Notes: a model not told the origin generated them from the letters alone. Shown: positions 27,801-41,547, counted from the first letter of the stretch. The stretch: DNA of 64,000 bases from Phaeoceros laevis (GCA_049999765.1 JBNGIQ010009531.1:207670-271669), one strand, 5' to 3'. Program-made: numbers and translations.

Positions 27801-30800
27801 AGGGAGTTGTTAGGACTTTGTCAGCCGTAACCCCCGAAAGTGACTAGAGGTGGGCAGCTGCCAGCTCAAAACGTGTCAATTGTGCAGCTTACAACCGTCC
27901 GAGAACTTTCCATTATGAGTGCAAGGAAGGCTCCTATAGCCATGCAATTTGTTCCCAACACTGCTCCAACTGAAGTGATAGCTATCACAAATAATCAACA
28001 GGGAGCAAGTGATTTTGTGGCTGATGCTGTATTGAGGCAGCCGACAAGGTGCTGCAGCTTGCTGGAACTTGAGATGTGCATTCTGAAATGTTTGGCAGAG
28101 TTGCGTGTGCTCTGAAAAGCTGCAGTTGCCTTGCAGGTGTATGCTACTCCGTGCAGGGGGGGATTTATCGCTGCTTGATCTGGATCGAGGTAGTGAACGC
28201 AGACTTGTTTCAGGTGTTGAGCGATTTTGGCTGACATCTGGGAGGCCAAAAGAGGAAGCTAATCTGATAAAGGAGATTCCTTGGTGGGCTTATGGTCATC
28301 GAGGCATGCAAGTAAGATGTCCAGTTTTTACGGCTGATCTACAGGCTTCGCTGACATTCTTGGATCAATGAAGAGTGCGTTTTTCACTTGCAGGTATGGT
28401 ATCCTTCTTCAGAGGCAGACGGATCTCAGAGCCAAGATCTGTTACAGGTGCTTGTTAAGTGAAAGCAGTTGAATATGTTGGTTTTGAAAGAGCTGCGTTG
28501 ACAGAGTGTTTTGTCCACCTTCAGTAGATATGGTTAAATTCTGAAGCATCCATTTTTTTAATGTTGTCAGCTGGATCCTGAACTCGATTTCGATAGAGAA
28601 GTGTACCCCTTGGGCCTTTGTCCAAGCGCCGGTGTCATAGTCGGCGTCTCTCAGCGCCTCGCCTTGTCGGCATGTGCTGAGATGCCTTGCTTTGAGCCAA
28701 CGCCTCAAGCCCAGCCAATATTACCTTGTCTACTCCGGCATCTCTTGCAGGTATTTTTCAGTGAAGCTTGCAGCCTTTCTCAAGTCCTCAGTTAAGCCTT
28801 CCTCCTCTCTAGCCCTTTCTGTGTATATTTGGTTTACCTGAGCTCACAAGTTCTGTGCACAGAGGAACAAAGCAGAGGAAGCGGTGCAGCTGGCAAAGCT
28901 GTCTGCTGGGAGACCTCATTTTTCACATTCCCTTGAGTGGTTACTGTTTACTGTGTTTGATGCTGCAATGTCAAGGTACGTTTTCTCTTATTTGTGCGAT
29001 ATCACCAATTGCTCTGCTCCGCTGGCTCTTTCTTCTGCAATGGAATATCAGAGTGGTTTGCCCCTTTTTCAGTCAAAGCACCAATAGAAGGCGTGGGAAA
29101 TCCAATCCCGCAAAGAAGGTTGTTCCTCAACTTCTTCAGCAAGTCTGCAACCTTGTACGACATTTTCCAGACTACCTGGATGTGGTTGTTAGTGTTGCAA
29201 GAAAAACAGACTCTCGACATTGGCCTGAGCTTTTCGCTGCTGCAGGGAAGTCCACCGAGTATGTAAGTTAACCCTTGAGTCCTGTAATAACAGCCGTAGG
29301 GCCTAGAATGTTTTCCAAACTGAGAATCAAACAGTTATGCGCTTCAGTTGTTTGAGTTGCTCTGAAGTCGTTTACCTGCCAGACTGTTTGAAGAATGCTT
29401 TGAAAGAAGGTGCTACCGAACAGCTACTTGTTACATTTTGGTGAGTATGAACTTCACGTCTTATGGACATGCTGCTAGGCTGAAAGTCACCTGGACTTGA
29501 AGTTTCACGAATGAAGAGCTTGGCAGAAGCTTGCTGTTCTCACCAATTTCATCGTGTTTTTTGATGTCAGGTCATAGAGAAGTTGGAGGGCCCTGTCATT
29601 AGTCAATTGAGTGCTGTCCGATTGCTGCAGGTAAATTGCTTCCAATAAGCACCATAAGCACAGAAATGTGCCATGGTGGCTGCTACGAGAGTTGCCATGG
29701 TATACTGAAAAGTTAATCCTACTGCCAATTTTGTTTCTCATGTCACAGGCTACCCTTGAAGTTTCTATGTACGAGCTGGCTGGTGAACTGGTGAGATCCG
29801 AAGTTTCCTATTTTTGATGTGGCAAAATTGTCGCCCAGAGCGTGTTCATTAAGATGTGACCTTTTAATGCAGGTGAGGTTTTTGCTACGATGTGGAAAGG
29901 AGCAAGAGCATGGAGGGGAAGCAGACAAAGGCAGCAGCAGTCTGTTGACATCCTTCTTCCTGGGTTTGAAGGGCTCATCTCTGTATGTCAGTTTGTCTAT
30001 ACTTTCTCAGAAGTAACTGTGGTCTGTGAGGTCTAGCCTTATTTGCAGACATGTATTTCCTGCTTTTTTATGTGTGATCTTGCAAGATCGCATGGGTGGG
30101 GCTCTGCCTTAAGACGTGGCATCTGGATAGCCCCTGCCTGCAGAAGTATGCTCAATTGGGGTACGCTAGTGGAAGAGACATAGATGGAGCTGATGTTGTG
30201 TTCATATCTTGTGTTAATCCCTGATTTTTTTGCCGTTGAAGTGCAGCTCTCCAACTGTGGAGCCGAACATGCACTACTCTGCAGTAAAAACAATACTCGG
30301 TGAACATGCCAATTTTCTCATGGCGAGGAAGGAGCTTCCAGAGCTTGTAGCCTTCGCTCGTAGCACACAATTTGACGTCACAGTAGGTTTTCGTCGTCCT
30401 GTCAGCTTGTAGTTATCATCTTTTTCGATGGACGGTCACACCTAATGCTGTATGTCAATTCCCCAGGAATTTTTGCAGAGTGAGAAGGGCAGCTCAGCAC
30501 GATTAGATGACTTTTCATCCGCTCTTAAGATTGTCGGTGAACAGGTATGTGATCCCGTTATTCACTCGCAGTTACTTAATGATGGAGGTATGGATGCACC
30601 AGCCTCTTTGGCACGGTACAGCAACTGCCTGTGATATGAACTGCAGTTCGATGTGGGTGTTCCGCAAAGTCGCATGGATGCTGAGTTTCTTCTCGCCCAC
30701 ATGCGTGCGGTTGGATTTCGGGAGTGGATAGTGGTGCTGGCGACCTTACTGAAGAAACCCGAGGTTAGACTGAACCCAACTTTGTTGCTGAATGTGGCTG

Positions 30801-31077
30801 GCATCTCATGACTCGTGATGTGAAGCTTAGTTTGGTGACTTGCAGGTTCTTCTGGACCTCTTTCGCGGGGACTCGAGCTTGTGGCAGGCATATAGGAAAA
30901 CTATGCAGGTAGTGGAAATTCTGGAGTGTCTTTTTAATACAACGTGTGCAACGATTTAGTCGTGCTCCTGGGCACTCTTGCTCGCATGTGCAGGCCCAGG
31001 CGCACTATCGGCACTTTGAGGAGTTTTTGAAGGTCTTGGAAAAGGATCTTGGCATTGCTGTACCAGAGTTAGTTTAG
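24837..31077 (+). CDS. RIC1: RIC1 homologue, Rab6-type GEF subunit
   Basis: RIC1 with RGP1 activates Rab6/Ypt6 GTPases at the Golgi. Twenty-three exons join in phase to 1121 aa, the length of plant RIC1. Exons: 24837-24983, 25235-25342, 25502-25650, 25744-25825, 25924-26345, 26504-26942, 27102-27325, 27483-27678, 27888-28048, 28137-28311, 28394-28447, 28571-28750, 28863-28975, 29091-29258, 29383-29440, 29571-29630, 29749-29790, 29873-29982, 30247-30382, 30467-30544, 30647-30763, 30846-30908, 30994-31077. The start MYMAYGWPK is typical, in context GCCACCATG. The N-terminal half is a WD-type propeller with AVWSSSSKIVAVL and WTPDNSAFAVGW. The C-terminal RIC1 domain holds STELFEECFERR, MDAEFLLAHMRAVGFREW and VLATLLKKPEVLLDLFRGD. 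A NAGNAG-type acceptor at 29088/29091 could add one Arg. Confidence 0.95.
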
Positions 31078-31818
31078 GCCTTCCAGCTTCACTACTGGCG
31101 GATGGGGCGTTTCTCATAGCCTTGAGCACTCACGGCGTGGGCTGTTGTCCTACTCCCATTTGCACATGAGGGAGTGCGTGGAGGGAGTGCGTTTAAAAAG
31201 ACGCATAGAAACGTTCGGAAACACGTTTCCGTTTGTAATAGGCTCTATTCCGTTTGTAATAGGCTCTATCTCAACGTGGTGTAAGGTAAAATAGCAATTT
31301 ACATTGCTAGGTCTACCTGGCAAAGTCATCGAAATGGTGGCGTGCTCAATTGGAGTTCGTATAGCGCGGCTCTGTACTGCTACTTGCTACATTGTATCTA
31401 CGCATTACAAAGTCTCTTAGTTGCAGCTGGTGACGGACATACGGTTTCCAAGCGTTTCTGTCAGTGCGATGATCCGCCGAACCTAGCAGGCGGCAGGCCT
31501 CTAGGATTGTAGATAGATACTACAGATAGGTTCCTCCGTTTTTGGGGTTATAGAAAGTCAATTGTCCACGGGACAGGATTTTAGGGGATTGTCTGGTCCC
31601 AGGACGTCACCGGGCCCGCGAACAGTTTGGGGAACGAGAAACGCCCCTCCCGCCCATTTTTTGAAGGCTACAGGACCAACCCGAGCCAGGCCAGTGCTGC
31701 TCTGGGCATTGTGCATGTGACTGTGCGGAGTGCATGAGCTGGTTATAGTTGGCTAGATGAGGGTCTGGTGAGCTCTGCATATCAGATATCGCCTGTTGCG
31801 GTTCCGGATCGAGCAGAC
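31078..31818. other. RIC1-TIO intergenic region with 21-bp tandem repeat
   Basis: This 741-bp stretch separates two genes on the same strand and should hold the RIC1 3' UTR and the kinase promoter. A 21-bp unit starting TTCCGTTTGTAATAGG is repeated exactly at 31227-31247 and 31248-31268, and a 13-bp GAGGGAGTGCGT unit is doubled just before it. No gene seen. Confidence 0.6.
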
Positions 31819-34800
31819 ATGGGGGTGGAAAACTACCATGTGATAGAGCTGGTCGGGGAGGGGTCCTTCGGAAAAGTTTACAAAGGCCGGCGCAAGTACA
31901 CGGGCCAGGTTCGTCTTGTAGGATGAGTCTCTGGGTTGGTGTGCAGTGAAAGCTTTCTCCTTCTTTTGCCTAAAATCACAAGGAGAGTTGCTGCAGACTG
32001 TTGCCATGAAGTTTATTCTCAAGCCTGGGAAGAGCGAGAAGGACATCGAAAACCTCAGGCAGGAGATTGAGGTGAGTATCAGCATTTTGCAACCATCAAT
32101 GCTGAATTTTGTTCGATGTGTAGACTTTGACAAACGTGTACTGAGTGACACTTGGTTTGGCTCCTGCACTAGATCCTTCGCCAACTGAAGCATGAGAACA
32201 TAATCGAAATGCTCGACGCCTTCGAAAGTCCTCAAGAATTCTGTGTTGTAACTGAGTTTGGCCAGGTTCAGTTGTGCCTTCTCCTTGAACCTAAAGGGAC
32301 CGGCCGTCAGGGAGTCGATATCTGTGGCGAACCTTGTAGTGCATCACAAGGTCGTACTGATTGCTGTGCTGTTGGGCTGCAGGGGGAGTTGTTTGAAATT
32401 CTCGAAGATGACAAGTGTTTGCCAGAAGCTCAAGTCCAAGCTATTGCCAAACAGCTGGTAATAACTGTCTTCTCAACGAAGTCAACAGTTGCAAGTTTGG
32501 CATGTTCCCTTGGGACACAATCAAATCTAGACCCTGTTCTTATACGTATCGTATGTATATACTGCCCCATCAGAAAGATGTTTGACAGAATGCTACAGGG
32601 TTGGTCCATCAGGTTAGAGCCCTCCACTATCTACATTCCCATCGCATCATTCATCGCGACATGAAGCCACAGAACATTCTCATTGGTGCCGGTGGAATTG
32701 TGAAGGTAAAAACTGCAGATTTCATTCATCTAGCTCAGAGTCAATGTTACCATATGTTCTCCTTCCTCCATGCGTGTGGCAACTCTTACAGAGTGTGAAT
32801 GTTCTGTCAGCTCTGCGACTTTGGGTTTGCGAGAGCAATGTCCTGTAACACAATGGTTCTTCGCTCCATCAAAGGTATGTCTTTTCTGACATACAATGCA
32901 TTCTCGATAGGCACTGTCCGCTATATGCCTATCCTTGAGTTCACTACATAGTAGTGTCTGCCCGGTGATAGTTATTGCCTGTTGCTTGTTGAATCAGGAA
33001 CACCCCTTTACATGGCACCTGAACTTGTCAGAGAGCAGCCCTACAACCACACAGCAGACCTTTGGTCCCTGGGAGTCATATTGTAAGCGTCTTGTTTGCA
33101 TATTCTCGTTCAGATTGAACCTGAGATTTTGATAGCTGCTCCTTGATGTCTGCCATTTTGCACATGACAGCAGTTCTTGCTTAGAGTTCGGCGTTTGTGG
33201 ATGTATGACATGTCGCATCATCGGTGATATATTTGCCTTTGTTGTGAAGATATGAACTGTATGTTGGGCAGCCTCCTTTCTACACCAATTCTGTGTACAC
33301 TTTGATTCGCCACATAGTCAAGGTGATCTTTTGTTGCTTATGCAATGTTCCAGTGGAAGTTTCAAAGAGAGTTGCAACTAAAAATATTGTAACATGTCCA
33401 ACAGGACCCTGTCAAATACCCAGATAATATCAGCCCAAGCTTCAAAAGTTTTCTGAAAGGCCTACTTAACAAGGTTTGACAATCTACCCTTTTCCCATGT
33501 ATCCTACCTGTTGCCGCCTACATGCTACGGAGAGTGTCTGGTTGGTCCATGTGCTGCAAATCAGTGATTTGCTACCTTGATACGTCTTCTGATATAGTGG
33601 CCCCCCTGCAGGTATCGCAGAATCGCCTGACTTGGCCTGCATTATTAGAGCACCCATTTGTTCGAGAAACAAGTGAAGAAATGGCAGCGCGGGTAAGGTC
33701 AATAGAGTACTACGTCACTATTGATGCATCTGGACGCAGGGCTTGGATCTGACATTTGATAATGTTGTTAGGAGCTTCGTGCTGCCACAGCAGCTGATAG
33801 AGTTTGTGATGCTGCATGGAGGGGAGAAGCTAACATTACCCTTTCATCCTCAATAGCCACATCTGGCAATACTCCGGGCAAATCACCGGCACCAAGCCCC
33901 TCAGGTGAAATATCCTGGTTGTCGAAGTCTCTAATGCGGTTTTCTCATGCATTGTGAAAGAAACTGATTTTTGAAATGCTGGATATAGGAAAAACCAGGC
34001 CTAAGGAAGTCCCACACCATGCAACAGAGAGTGCTCAACCTGCAGAGAGGTCCCCTGTGGAGCGTCCTGCCTTGACTCCTCGACCTTCGAATGATAATCA
34101 ACAGCAACTGAATGCATCCCCGAATCCCTCTGCTTCACCAACTCCATCTCCTTCTGGTACACCAGTTCTCCTCAGTTTATTTGAGCCCTAATCTTCTTGT
34201 CTGGAGTTGTGACTTAGAATTTGTGGATGGCAGATGTCTCGCTGTTAGACAAAATCGAGAATACTTCTAGAACAGTGAAAGGAGCTGCTGCCATTGTTCA
34301 AGACCGTGGGGCTCTTGGACATGTTTTGCAACCGTTTCGTGCTATACCAGCAAAAGGCATAGCAGCTCTTGCAAGGCATGTCTTTCCTTCTGACATCCAA
34401 TTGACGCATGGTGTACAGTTGCTGTGGTGCTCGGTCATATGTAGTTAACTTTGGTACCTCCTGGATGTTTTTGGAGGCTTCGGATCTAGTGGCGCATTGT
34501 CCAAACATTCCATCCCAGTCGGTAGTTCTGAAATTTGTTGACATGTCGAGGATGATTCCTTTGCAGTGAACAGGCTAATGCAACTGCTCATCAAGCACTA
34601 CGAGTTCTGTCGAATCTCCTTGGAGCTAATGCACTCCAACAGAAGGTCGTAATTGACGATTCTGTACAAAACATCCTGGAGCTTGTACATGCAGTGCTGG
34701 GAGCCAGTAGTTCCCAGTATGTTAGCCTCCTCATAAAGGTTGATGTTTTCCACCTCACATTTCATTGTTGACAGTGTTATTAACCCACATGAAGCAGTTG

Positions 34801-37800
34801 CTGCTGCTGCCCATTGTCCACTGACAACTATGTTGGGTTTGTTTAAACATTCGGGACAGGGCCTAGGGTTGTTGAGACGGCTAATGGATGCTTATGGAAC
34901 CAAATTGGATGGTGCTTATATGAACTATACTGTGGCTCTCCTTCGCCTTTATCCCCAGGTAACTGACTAGTGGATCATGTGTACATATGTATTTAGACGA
35001 AGTGCATGTACAGTAATCTGATCTTGCTATTTGTGGCAGGCTATCAAGTATGCCCATGATCCATCTGGCCGTGTGCTTTATGAGTCCACTACGTCTGTGG
35101 CAGCAATGCTTACCAGAGTAACTACCGGGCTCAATGCATTGCTCAGTCCAGCAGCAGGGCAAGAGAATGTTGGCGGTGCAGCTTCAGTCGAGGGTCAGAT
35201 CATGACACAGATAATCATGCAGGCAAAGGGTCTCAATACAGCTGATAATCTTTGCTCTTGTCTCAAGGCTGTTGGTGCAAGCCTTATTTCGAGCTCTTGC
35301 ACAGTGGCACCTGTAGCAGGAGAAGCATGCAAGGGACTCTGGAGCTTGATTGACGGCCTCAATCTTGCAACTGGGAAACTGGATCAAAGGCATGGCTTTC
35401 CTCTTGCTGTTGTTAGGGGCTATGCAGAACCCTGGGCCGATGATAATAAAATGGATGCTCTGGAGAAGGTTGATGATAGTAGCTCTGTTATTGAGATGGT
35501 TACTGATTGTCTTGAAAAATCAAGGGGCATACAAGTTGCTATCTGTTACGCTCTTCTGCATGGCTCTGACTCTGCACTGGCTTCAGCTTTGCAGGTGATT
35601 GCCATCACTTTTATTTGTCTGACTTGCAAGGTGGTTATAGCTTTGAAAATGGTCTTTGTGCAGACGTATGTTCCTGCTCAGAAAGAAATAGTTTGACTAC
35701 AATTTCTTTTGCTTATATGCTTCCAGATTCTGGTGCGCTGCTCGACACTGTCTTCAACAGTTTGTTTCGTTCTTGCTGGTCTACCGTTGCAAGACGGCCC
35801 TTCTCCTTCTCCTTTGAATGGTGGTGGTGATGGCAGCGCAGTTGGTGCACTGTTTAGAATAGTATCAGTGCAATGTACAGAAGCTACAGGCGCCAATGCC
35901 TCCATGGAATCATCCACTACTGAAACTAAGGATACGGACACCAGCAGCAATACCACATCCTCTGACTTGTCTCTTTTGGCTTGCATTGCCCTCTCTGCTA
36001 TTGCTCAGGGGTTGGCCTCACATGGGAGACATGGAGCTAGTTGTCTTCTTACTATCTCGCAGCCAAAGCAGCGGTCTCGGCTTGCATCTCTTGCCAATCT
36101 GGCTTCAGCTGATGACTCAACAGAGCAAACTACTCCACCTACGAACTGTGCTGGTGCCTTCTTGGCACTATCATCTATCATGATCCTTGAACATGGTATC
36201 GAATACCAAAGTGGCGCTTGCTGGGCAGCTGATGTGGCCCTGAGTTTGATGCCATCATATTCAACAATCCGAAACTATCTCAAAACTAGTTCAAGCATCA
36301 CTGATGGAGCAAAGAAAGGGAGGAACAAGGGCATGCTTACAAGCTGGCATGGCATTCGGGATGGTTATGTAGGCCTTATCGAAGCAAGGCTAAGATGGGG
36401 TGGCCCCCCCGCAGCAGATAAGGCTTGCATGGCAGGGATTCCATTGCTTTTGGTCTCACTTCTTGCAGGGGGGCCTCAAGATGCACCTGACTTCGATGAA
36501 GTACCTGAGATAGGACAGGACAGTATAGGACTGTCTCCTGTGGGTGTTCTGTGGGCTTTGTCAGCAATAATTCACTGCCTACCAGCGGGAGGATATCGGG
36601 ATGTATTGTTTAGACGTGGAGCTCTCCATACACTGCTGAATTTGATGGGAAAACAGCACTTGAGCCACGTTCAATTGTGGGATGGCACTAGTGGAGGAAG
36701 CAGCGGTGTAAAGGATGTAGTGCAAAGCATCCTTGTCATTCTAGAGTTCCCATTAAATCACTTGCAGTCATGCCCTCCTTCACCATCAGTCTCTGCATCG
36801 CTCAGCAGCGGCCTCCTGATCTGTTCAGGTTCTAGTACAAGGACAATGGCTGAGAATGAAGAGCTTACTAGAGCTATCACAGGGAGTATGCCCCAGTTTT
36901 GGCAACTTTTGCACGAGGTTTGAAGATATCGAAAGATGCGATTACGTGTTGGAATTCTTTTGCTCATGACGTCAAGGTGGACATCACTGATTGTTTCTGG
37001 ACTTCCCTTGCAGGAAAAATGTGCAAAGCATCTTGTACAATGCCTAAATTTGCTTGATGTGTCTGACCTGGTTAGACCAATGGCTCTCATTGGAAAGATG
37101 GCACAGGGCTCCAGAACCGTTACAGCTGATCTCGTCAAAGAGGGCTTTCTCAGTCCTTCTATCATGGCAAAAGTTTTGAGCCCTAAAAATCCGAAGGAAG
37201 TAATACTTGATGCTCTTGTGGCACTTTCAAACCTTGCTCGAATGTCAAAGGTGAGTGTAACACCCCACAGGTCTAGCTTTCAACTCATGTCAAGAATTAG
37301 CGTGTGGACCTTCTGAGGATCACGTGGCAATTGCTCCTGTTCAGGTGCGAACTTTTCAATGTGTTGAGCCTTGTTGACGTCCTGCAGGATTACTACGAAA
37401 CGATTGGGGAAGCAGATATATGGGACAACATGAGGCTCTTTCTAAATCATGCTGATGCTGCAATCAGATCCAAAGCATGCAGTGCAGTGGGAAATATGTG
37501 CCGTCATACACCCTATTTTTACGATGTTTTGGTAAGCTCTAGCAGTCGAAATATTCAAGCTATTTTATTTTCCTACTCTTGTATCGTCTAAAACGTTGTC
37601 ATTGTATAACCAGGAAAAGAAGGGGATAGCTGATCTCCTTATCGACAGATGTGCTGATTCAGATCGGCAAACACGAAAGTTTGCTTGCTTCGCAGTATGT
37701 ACACTCCTTGAGACCGCTGATTGGTGTGATTCAGGCATTCCACAAATTGGGAGTTGTCCTTGAGTTGTCCTTTTCTCGTGTTTCCTGCAGGTTGGTAACG

Positions 37801-38321
37801 CTGCATACCACAATGACCGTCTGTATGAACCGCTCAGGAGGTGTCTTCCACATCTTACTAAGCTCTTATGTGGAGACGAAGAAGACAAGACTAAAGCAAA
37901 TGCTGCAGGGGCTCTGAGTAATCTCGTTCGGAACTCTAGCAAGCTGTGTGAAGATATAATCAAGAAAGGAGCAATGCAGGTACTTTACACTCTAACAGCT
38001 ACATACTCTCTTCGGGGCCACTGAAGAAGCTGACATCGCCTGTCATTTTGTTTGCAGGCGCTTTTTCAACTCGTTGCCGATTGCGCGTCTACAATACTGA
38101 ACTCGGGAAGTAGGAAAGAGGTTGGAGTTGAGTCTCCGCTAAAGATCGCTCTTTTCTCTTTGGGTAATATGTGCATACATGCTTCATGTAGGCAGTATCT
38201 CCGTTCGCCAGAGCTATTCCGGATTCTTATGAAGCTCAAGAACTCGACAGATCCCACTGTGATCAAATACATTGATAGGATTACCAGCAAGTTCCCTGAC
38301 GCATATTTTCAAACTAGGTAA
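31819..38321 (+). CDS. TIO: FUSED/TWO-IN-ONE (TIO) serine/threonine kinase
   Basis: Plant FUSED-family kinase, known from Arabidopsis TIO to act at the phragmoplast midline in cytokinesis. Twenty-two exons give 1411 aa: 31819-31908, 31997-32071, 32173-32265, 32383-32457, 32613-32705, 32811-32874, 32998-33082, 33250-33322, 33405-33473, 33612-33692, 33772-33904, 33989-34156, 34234-34375, 34567-34716, 34775-34958, 35040-35594, 35727-36917, 37014-37250, 37388-37531, 37614-37694, 37791-37979, 38058-38321. The kinase domain (about 1-260) has [11 protein letters not shown], Lys35 in TVAMK, HRD 125-127, DFG 145-147 and APE 170-172, so it looks active. A Pro/Ser-rich linker follows, then a long armadillo-like region ending FPDAYFQTR. 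The intron at 34376-34566 uses a GC donor. Somewhat longer than Arabidopsis TIO. Confidence 0.96.
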
Positions 38322-38892
38322 TTTTAATGTCCCCAAAGTATCAGTATGTACTATAGTGTAAATGCCGTAATGTGATGGTTCAGTGTGATGGACCTATGCC
38401 TCGAATCAAAATATATTAGAACACATAACCAGTGGGTGGATTGAAATTTCTGAAAGCGCAATTGTGGTCTAAAGAAAAGAATATCGAGGCCGAATATCTG
38501 TGACAAAATTACCCAGAGAGTGGGCAGAGGAGTGGGGAGGAACGCCGGAGGTAGATACAGAGCTCTACTAAGGCGCCGTCCTTGTGCTCAGTAGCAAGAG
38601 CAACTACTGAGCCACAGAATTAAGTTTTTCCATTGTAAAACGTTTCGGTACCTTGGGCATCTTCTTGCATCAGGTTGTTTCGTATTTCCAAGTGGCTCAC
38701 CCTTTCCACGATGCCAAGGCTGTATAATTCAATGGCGAACTTCAATCCTAGCCTTGCATACAAAGGTAGACAGACTTAACTGACGGGTGTACTACTACAA
38801 CAAAGGTGAGAGCCTTACCAAGCTGGACCTTCCTTTCCTTTACTCGCCTTAATAAGGGTTTGCTGAAGCCTACATGGGCTGTGACCCAGTAA
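38322..38892. other. Convergent 3' flanks of TIO and TRAPPC13
   Basis: The two genes end toward each other, 571 bp apart. This should hold both 3' UTRs. No other feature seen. Confidence 0.6.
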
Positions 38893-41547
38893 TCAGGCTG
38901 GCTCGACAAACACCTGCACTTGAAAAGCAACTTCATTGGCCGCGAACAGCAGCAAACTTTCAAGCCTGACCTTGAAAAAAGTGCCACGCAGTAGATCCTA
39001 CCTCCGTTGCTGTCAGAGAGTCGTACGGCTTTCCCTCGCGTATATCAGTTACAGTAATTCCTGATATCCATTGTACTCCAATTGTGGTTGCCACCAAAGT
39101 CTGAAACCAAATTTGCTCAGTTCAAATGGGTGCAATCAGCACTACAAAGATGAGAATCTAATTGCTGGAGGAACACGGTGCAGCTTACCAGATTGAAATC
39201 TGTAGAGCCATACGGTTCAACCACAGGCACGACCTGTCATCAATGAACATGCTCAATACTTGCATTGCCCAGGACACCAAAGAGAACGGCATAAATCTAT
39301 CAGTGCAGGAACACCCCGGTCGGCGTAAAACAGAAGACGAGGCCCCAGAGTTCAGCTCTCTTACCAAGCTCCAAAGGCCATTGACAACAACTGCTCTGGT
39401 TGCCCCCTGGTCATCTTCTTGAGACATCGTTATCTTCAAAGGGCCCACATGTCGATCTGTGTGATTCCTCACACATACACGTACCTTTTCTCAAAGACAA
39501 CAGTACCTCATCAACACCGGCCAAATTTCTGTTGCCTGTTTCAAACCTAGTGATTGCAATGTCAGGCACATCCACTCTTGTACCAGAAAAGGTCGTTCCA
39601 AAATGATTCGAGATGGCAGTTCTGCTATTTGTAGATCTACTTCTTTTTGAGTTATAGGCTGCACCAAGTTAGTGATTTGTCAGGAGCTGTGAGCAGTGGA
39701 AATAAGACTGAAGCACCAATCCGTCTCCGCAGCGGGTAGCTCACATTTCCAAGTATCTGCTGAGTTTGCAGCCGACCAGCTTCACCCAGAGTAGTGCGCC
39801 AGAGAATTTCCAACTTTCCTAGAGTGTTACGCCCATCAACTTTAGCAGAAGCAGGATCCACCTTAGGTCTCTTGAGCTGATACAAGAAATGCCTGATGCC
39901 TCCATTGGCTTTCAGCAGTTTGAACTCCTTGAACAGGCCACTGCAAAGCCGAAACTCAGACCTTCAGGGTTCAGGACAGTTCAGCAAGTGGTTCCTAGAG
40001 GAAATCTCCAAGGTGACATTGAACAACAGCGTAAAACAATCCCAGATCCAAAGGTCCCGCAAAGATCCCAGATCCACATTAGCTGATAATGGTCAAACAA
40101 TACCTTAGAGGCCCTTCAGAACTCCCACCGTTGTCTCTTCCCACTTCCACCTCTGTTACTGTCAAGGGCGGTGCTGGTTCAAACCGCACACTGTCCAGGA
40201 ATAAATGGGACTTGGTACTGTTCTCAATGCAAGCTTCCAAGAACGTACTGTCCTGTACCCACGTAGGTGATGGTACAATATCAGAATATCACTCCACAGC
40301 AGTTGCTTATACAAAACACATGTTAACGCACCAGAAGACCATGCGGGAGACATGTACCTTTACAGTTCGCACCTTAACAACAGAAGAGCCAAGACATGGA
40401 GTCCAATGAAGTAGATGTTAGACAAGGGAGAGAAAGACAACGCAACTATGACCTGTGTAAGGGTGAAACAATCAGCAAACTTTTCTTCTTGACTTCGTGG
40501 GGTCAATTTTTTAGCTGTCTGTCAGAACTATACACTGTTCAGATGAAGTTGAGATCTTAGAATGGTCAGGTCTTCGAACTGGTAAAGAAAATGCACGCTT
40601 CATTGCAAGTGAACATCAAAATGAGATCCATCGTTAAGCAGTAGCTCAGAAGAACAACACCTTCGTTCGAACTGACAGGGGATTGGAGGCCATAAATTTG
40701 AAGTACTGTGGCAGATACTTCCTCTCTCCATCGGCGTCTGTGTATACAGCCATGCATACAAGCCTGGGAGGCAGGAAAAACGTTAATACAGTTCAGGCAC
40801 ACCACAGGTACCAAGCTCAAAATTTGAGCATTCACCAATATACTGAAAGCATATGGCTTTGGCTAAAGCCCGAAACTTACGTATGGGCTCCTAATTCCTT
40901 GATATCATGTTCAATTATAAAATCATAGCGCCCGCCGGACCTTATGTAGTCCATTGGGGTTTTCGTGTTGTCAACCAGGACAACTCTCTGACGTTCAGTT
41001 TGCAACTCCGCCTGCAGAAGACATATGTGAATATACACCAGCAGCTTCCATGTGTGGCTGGTAGGAAATAGAGGCAGGGTATAATGGAAACCATAGCAGC
41101 CATCCGAGCCAGATGCCAGTTGCTCAAACTCATTTTCACCTTAATGCCGACATCTCTGACATCGTGGTTTGTTCCGTTGCCCACACTTATATAGCTGCAA
41201 AATGTCTCTCCGAGATAGATTGATCTGCATGCCCATTGCAATCATATATTCAGCACAATCTGCCTACACGAACCCTGCAAGTCAACTATTATTCTCGCTC
41301 ACCCAAACGTCTGGGGTAGAACCATCAGGCCCGAGAGGCCCATCATATCAATGGGGTCTTTCACGGCATTCCTTCTCCACCAGCCCTCCTCACTTGCCGG
41401 ATCTGGTTCGGTATCAGTAATCTCATCCTCGGGAAGGCTAAAATCAAGTGGATCCAAGCGCAAGGACAAATCTACTGCCAAAGAAGGCCGACAAAGCCTC
41501 ATCACCCTGAATGCCAAGGAATGGCTCCCACTCGATACGGAGCTCAT
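38893..41547 (-). CDS. TRAPPC13: TRAPP complex subunit 13 (TRAPPC13)
   Basis: Subunit of the TRAPP tethering/Rab-GEF complex in Golgi traffic and autophagy. Twelve exons: 41303-41547, 41140-41224, 40881-41011, 40661-40763, 40358-40372, 40104-40252, 39745-39940, 39584-39658, 39365-39484, 39189-39233, 39002-39100, 38893-38913; 427 aa. Recognised by SLAFRVMRLCRPSLAVD near the start, IYLGETFCSYISVGN, GGRYDFIIEHDIKELGAHT, ERKYLPQYFKFMA, STFLEACIENSTKSHLFLD, WRTTLGEAGRLQTQQILGN, RIILERPFL and GVQWISGITVTDIREGKPYD. The fifth exon is only 15 nt (VRTVK), needed to keep the conserved block between SVRTK and TFLEACIEN. The last exon is 21 nt. The start codon lies 205 bp from that of ATG101 on the opposite strand, so the two probably share a promoter. 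Confidence 0.93.
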
